35,720 nt of DNA from the NCBI GenBank assembly GCA_009908385.1, contig JAAAPE010000068.1:1-35720 (forward strand), written 5' to 3'. This document shows, in pieces, positions 32,825 to 35,720 of the stretch. Below the pieces are notes generated by a model, which searched no databases, was not told the origin of the DNA, and was given only the letters and a program-made list of their open reading frames with translations. Within the stretch, counting starts at the first letter, position 1. The number at the start of each line of letters is the position of its first letter. The position numbers and the translations under genes were made by a program. The DNA is from Gammaproteobacteria bacterium. GTDB taxonomy: Bacteria; Pseudomonadota; Gammaproteobacteria; Xanthomonadales; Wenzhouxiangellaceae.

Positions 32825-33171
32825 AGTTCAAGCTCGTCATCGCCGTGACCGACGATCGCCGCACGAAGGATCTGCTCAAGGTGGCGCGCGAGGCAGGCGC
32901 GACCGGCGCGACCATCATCGCCGGCGTCCGGGGCGAGGGCCGCAATCGTTCATTCGGGATTCTCGGCCTGGAAATCAGCGAGGCCAGGGACATGCTCTTG
33001 TTCGTGGTCGAGGAGCACCGGGCCAGGGCCGTGCTGGAAAAGCTGGCGGAAGTCGGCGAGTTCGACGAGACGTCCGGAACGGGCGTCGCGTTTCAGATCG
33101 ATGTCGAGGATGCGCTCGGTGTTCGCCATCAGATGGCGGAAATCGCCGCCGATGTCGAGGAAAGAATCTAG
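32821..33171 (+). CDS. PII-like regulator, second copy
   Basis: The protein has 116 aa with a GTG start at 32821, four bases overlapping the previous stop. It aligns without gaps over most of its length with the first copy: DDRRTKDLLKVAREAGATGA, GVRGEGRNRSFGILGLEI, MLLFVVEEHRARAVLEKLAE and EFDETSGTGVAFQIDVEDAL, against DDQSTGPVMEAAREAGAAGA and QFDETPGTGLVCQVEIEDSL. It is a tandem duplicate that has diverged mostly in the T-loop and tail. The two could form separate trimers or a mixed trimer contacting the two membrane subunits. Confidence 0.8.
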   Translation: MKFKLVIAVTDDRRTKDLLKVAREAGATGATIIAGVRGEGRNRSFGILGLEISEARDMLLFVVEEHRARAVLEKLAEVGEFDETSGTGVAFQIDVEDALGVRHQMAEIAADVEERI

Positions 33172-33202
33172 CGAAGCACTGATCAGTTTCCGGAGACGCT
33201 TC

Positions 33203-33610
33203 ATGAGCGAGAGAAAGTCGATCACTAGGGTGCGCGACGTCATGCACAGCCGCTTCTGCCACGTCGACGGCCTGGCGACCGTCGATCAGGCCCTGAAAAT
33301 GCTTTACGAGGAAGACGCCCTGGCTCTCCTGGTCGACAAGCGCGATGCCGACGACGAATACGGCATCGTGCTGTTGTCGGACATCGCCAAGAAGGTGCTG
33401 GCCGCCAACCGACCGCCGGAACGGACGAATGTCTACGAGATCATGTCCAAACCGGCGCTGGGCGTGCGTCCGGACATGCAGGTTCGCTACTGCGCCCGCC
33501 TGTTCAATGCCTTTGGCCTCACACTGGCGCCGGTGATCGATGCCGCCGAGGAAGTCCTGGGCGTCGTCAGCTATGAGGACCTGGTGTTGCGTGGGCTCGC
33601 CCGGCGATAG
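33203..33610 (+). CDS. CBS-pair protein
   Basis: The protein has 135 aa with ATG at 33203 seven bases after GGAG; the open frame upstream overlaps the previous gene and is not used. Two CBS motifs are present: VRDVMHSRFCHVDGLATVDQ...ALALLVDK...YGIVLLSDIAKKVL, and VYEIMSKPALGVRPDMQVRY...LTLAPVIDAAEEVLGVVSYEDL. CBS pairs usually bind AMP, ATP or SAM and report energy state or ionic strength to transporters. No other domain is attached. Its place as the last gene of the DUF1538/PII operon suggests a third soluble sensor for the antiporter. Confidence 0.85.
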   Translation: MSERKSITRVRDVMHSRFCHVDGLATVDQALKMLYEEDALALLVDKRDADDEYGIVLLSDIAKKVLAANRPPERTNVYEIMSKPALGVRPDMQVRYCARLFNAFGLTLAPVIDAAEEVLGVVSYEDLVLRGLARR

Positions 33611-33668
33611 AGTGCGGGACCTGCCGGTCGTCTCCATGCGGCCGCAGGACCTGCCGGCATGAAGTCAC

Positions 33669-34595
33669 TCAGCTCGATGGTGGTTCGGCGCGGTCCGACT
33701 GCGCCCGGGCGTCCCTGGCGGCCTGTTTGCGCGCTTTTCGGGCGGCGCGGCGCCGCTTGCCGGGCGTTTCGGCCATGGTTTTCAGGGTCTCGAGCACATC
33801 GACCTCGCCTTCCCGCAGCAGCCGGCCGAAGCTTCGCCGGCAGGCCGTCCAGGTGCCGCCGATGATCGCCAGGTAGATCGTCGTCATCAATACGGCGTAG
33901 GTGAGCTGGTCGGCGAAATCGCCCAGCCAGTCGGGCAGGTCGATGCCCAGCAGGCCCTCGACCAGGGCGCCGAGGATGGGACCGACGATGCCGATCTCGA
34001 CAAAAACCAGCACCATCACCCAGACCATGATCTTGAACACGATCAGCCGGCTCACCAGCGCCTTGAACGCTTCCCGCCAGGCCTTGCTGTAGCACAGCGC
34101 GGCGACGGCGATCGTCAGCCCGGCCGCCACGGCCAGGGAATCGGCCAGCGCATCGAGTATGCCGCCGATTGCCGTCCACGCGGGTGCCCCGGCCAGCGTC
34201 TCGAAACCGCCCAGCCAGCGTCCGGCGAACGCCACCAGGACGAGGGCGAGTCCGGGCGGGATCAGGGCGGCCGCCAGCCACGGGAAATCGTCTTCGCTCG
34301 CCGCCGGGTCGTGAAACAGGTATCGGCGGTAGACCAGCGCATAGCCCGTTCCGAACAGTACGGCCGCAAGATTGATGAACTCGAAGATGAAGATGTCGCC
34401 GAGCAGGTTCTGCAGCCCGTAGCCCAGCCCCAGGCCGATCAGGGTTGCCGCGAGCACCATCAGCCGCGGCCAGGGGCCGAATACGCGGTCCAGGCGGTCA
34501 TCCTCGGGACGGTCGTTGAACGCCTGCCGCAGCGCCGGCAGCATGTCGGTCAGGCCGCGACGGGCAACGCGGAAGAGATGACGCGGGCTGTACAT
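33669..34595 (-). CDS. Hypothetical multi-helix membrane protein
   Basis: The protein has 308 aa with ATG at 34595 after GAAGG. About six to eight helices are seen (LMVLAATLIGLGLGYGLQNL, FINLAAVLFGTGYALVYRRY, AALIPPGLALVLVAFAG, SLAVAAGLTIAVAALCY, FKIMVWVMVLVFVEIGIVG, YAVLMTTIYLAIIGGTW). The C-terminus is a strongly basic cytoplasmic tail (GKRRRAARKARKQAARDARA). No family recognised. It converges with the CBS gene 58 bp away, which separates it from that operon's transcript. Confidence 0.65.
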   Translation of the reverse strand: MYSPRHLFRVARRGLTDMLPALRQAFNDRPEDDRLDRVFGPWPRLMVLAATLIGLGLGYGLQNLLGDIFIFEFINLAAVLFGTGYALVYRRYLFHDPAASEDDFPWLAAALIPPGLALVLVAFAGRWLGGFETLAGAPAWTAIGGILDALADSLAVAAGLTIAVAALCYSKAWREAFKALVSRLIVFKIMVWVMVLVFVEIGIVGPILGALVEGLLGIDLPDWLGDFADQLTYAVLMTTIYLAIIGGTWTACRRSFGRLLREGEVDVLETLKTMAETPGKRRRAARKARKQAARDARAQSDRAEPPSS

Positions 34596-34921
34596 GGACC
34601 TTCGTTCCGGCTCGGTTGCGGGAAAGCATCGCTCCGGCGCGCCCTCCGGTCAATGGCCGCGAACGTCGGCCGTGCACGCCACAGGCCAGGGGATGCCCCC
34701 ATATCCACCCGCCGAGGCCGTGGAGCGCTGCCCTGCACCCGGGAGAGTTGCCCCGTTCGATCAGGACGCGCTCTCCCGACGGCTTTCTGGAGACCGCTTC
34801 CCGAGAAGTTTCAGCGAAACTTCACACCAATTTCAGGCTTGTCCCATGGAAGCGCCGCGGCGCTTCGGCGACCTTGAAACTCCGCCACCGGCGGGAATCT
34901 GACTTGATACGGAGGAATCAA
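34596..34921. other. Intergenic region without a gene
   Basis: This 326-bp region separates the divergent genes at 34595 and 34922. It contains no frame with coding-quality codon use. It holds the perfect palindrome at 34805-34823 and the GGAGGA ribosome site (34911-34916) of the next gene. Both promoters should lie here, but none is close to consensus. Confidence 0.6.
34805..34823. promoter_or_regulatory. Perfect 8-bp palindrome, operator-like
   Basis: GAAGTTTC (34805-34812), AGC, GAAACTTC (34816-34823). The symmetry and 3-bp centre suit a dimeric regulator about 100 bp before the Sel1-repeat gene. No T-tract follows, so a terminator is unlikely. Confidence 0.45.
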
Positions 34922-35720
34922 ATGGGACATTCAATGACAACAACTCACCGGAATCCGTTCACTCGTGTTGGCGCGGCGGGCGACCGCGCCCTGTTCTGCC
35001 TGGTCGCCATCGTGCTGCTTTCATGGTGCGCGGTCGCGGCGGCAGAAAATTACGCCGGGCGCACCCCCGGCAACAAGCATCTCTCCGAAGCGATGGACTC
35101 CTACGAAGCCGGGCAGTACGGCAGCGCTCTGATGAAATTCAAGACGGCGGCGCGCTGGGCCGACAAGCTGGCGCAGTTCAATGTCGGGGTCATGTATCTC
35201 AACGGCCAGGGAACCGAAGCGGACCTGGCGCGTGCATGGGCCTGGTTTGAACTGGCCGCCGAACGCAACTATCCGAGCATGACCGAAACCGCGGACCGTC
35301 TCTGGTCGATGCTGGACGAGTCGCAGCGGGTGCGGGCGCGCAGCATCCTCGAAGACGACCTGCGGGACCGCTTCGGGGACGCCGTGGCGGTGCCCAGGAC
35401 AGCGACCTACATGCGCAGGCAGCAGCGCAGCGGAACCGGCTCCCGGTTGGGTTTCCGCAGCGGCAACCTGCGGGTGATCGAGGTCGATGACGCCCGCTGG
35501 AATCGTGGGAGCCCGCAGTCCTCGAGCGGGATCATCGTGACCGGCAGGACGTACTCCGGTGACGAGTACTACGATCCCGACAAGTTCGACTTCTACAATG
35601 TCGTGGCCGCGGAATCACGGCTCTTCGAAGCCGAACAGCGTGGACAAGTCACGATCGGCAAGTTCGAGTTGCTCGACGAGGAGACCGATGCCGACCAATC
35701 GACCGAGGGGAAACGGCAGG
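34922..35720 (+). CDS. Secreted Sel1/TPR-repeat protein, 3' end outside window
   Basis: The frame is open from ATG 34922 (GGAGGA five bases upstream) to the window edge, 266 codons. After a cytoplasmic leader (MGHSMTTTHRNPF) comes a signal helix (ALFCLVAIVLLSWCAVAAAE). One Sel1-type repeat pair is clear: YEAGQYGSALMKFKTAARWA, then AQFNVGVMYLNGQGTEADLA and RAWAWFELAAERNYPSM. A hydrophilic domain follows (GFRSGNLRVIEVDDARWNRG, then YDPDKFDFYNVVAAESRLFE). Sel1 proteins usually scaffold envelope complexes. The function of the C-terminal domain is unknown. Confidence 0.75.
   Translation, partial: MGHSMTTTHRNPFTRVGAAGDRALFCLVAIVLLSWCAVAAAENYAGRTPGNKHLSEAMDSYEAGQYGSALMKFKTAARWADKLAQFNVGVMYLNGQGTEADLARAWAWFELAAERNYPSMTETADRLWSMLDESQRVRARSILEDDLRDRFGDAVAVPRTATYMRRQQRSGTGSRLGFRSGNLRVIEVDDARWNRGSPQSSSGIIVTGRTYSGDEYYDPDKFDFYNVVAAESRLFEAEQRGQVTIGKFELLDEETDADQSTEGKRQ

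Noticed and set aside
1..35720. CRISPR arrays, rRNA or tRNA genes, integrase or transposase genes
   Set aside because: No regularly spaced repeats, RNA gene signatures, or recombinase motifs were seen. The only mobile-like sequence is the gene-less element at 16198-16534.

Overview
The window looks like chromosomal DNA of a high-GC gammaproteobacterium with an outer membrane. MipA/OmpV-type and porin-type beta-barrels, lipobox lipoproteins, SEC signal peptides and Shine-Dalgarno sites all point that way. Many proteins are rich in Asp/Glu, two Na+-linked transport systems are present, and one giant secreted protein ends in a DGFE tail. Together these suggest a halophilic or haloalkaliphilic Wenzhouxiangella/Xanthomonadales-like lineage. 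That placement is inference; no rRNA, tRNA or classical taxonomic marker lies in the window.

Layout. 1-8.3 kb is an accessory, partly decaying region: the tail of a small membrane protein, a MipA-like porin, a secreted MORN-repeat/C13 (caspase-like) protease, an alpha/beta-hydrolase with an in-frame stop, a frameshifted small secreted protein, a coiled-coil membrane protein, an N-terminally truncated YadA-head/S74 fibre gene, and a second small membrane protein paralogous to the one at position 1. 8.5-12.4 kb is a single 1311-aa secreted protein built from about 11 carboxypeptidase-regulatory-like repeats. 12.5-18.5 kb holds a DUF2062 protein, a PAS-GAF-PAS-GGDEF-EAL enzyme, a 337-bp gene-less palindromic element with 35-bp terminal inverted repeats, and a propeller-like lipoprotein. 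18.7-23 kb holds an orphan HMG-CoA synthase, a 101-aa 2OG-Fe(II) oxygenase-like protein, an intact alpha/beta-hydrolase, a degenerate BLUF-like protein and two hypothetical genes.

23-34.6 kb is the most coherent region. An sbtA-sbtB pair (Na+/bicarbonate permease and PII-like regulator) sits divergent from a LysR gene. A small membrane-protein/ferric-reductase-like cluster follows. A porin plus 58-aa membrane protein and a divergent CYTH triphosphatase are separated by a PhoB-box-like direct repeat. A tightly overlapping five-gene operon then encodes two DUF1538 membrane subunits (UmpA/UmpB type), two tandem PII-like proteins and a CBS-pair protein. The window ends in a membrane protein and the start of a Sel1-repeat protein.

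The best candidate for an undescribed system is the DUF1538-DUF1538-PII-PII-CBS operon. It looks like a monovalent cation/proton antiporter with three dedicated nucleotide-sensing partners. About 7 kb away lies a second transporter with its own PII-like protein (SbtA/SbtB). Together they would couple Na+ circulation, bicarbonate uptake and energy status; this functional link is inferred from gene order and family knowledge.
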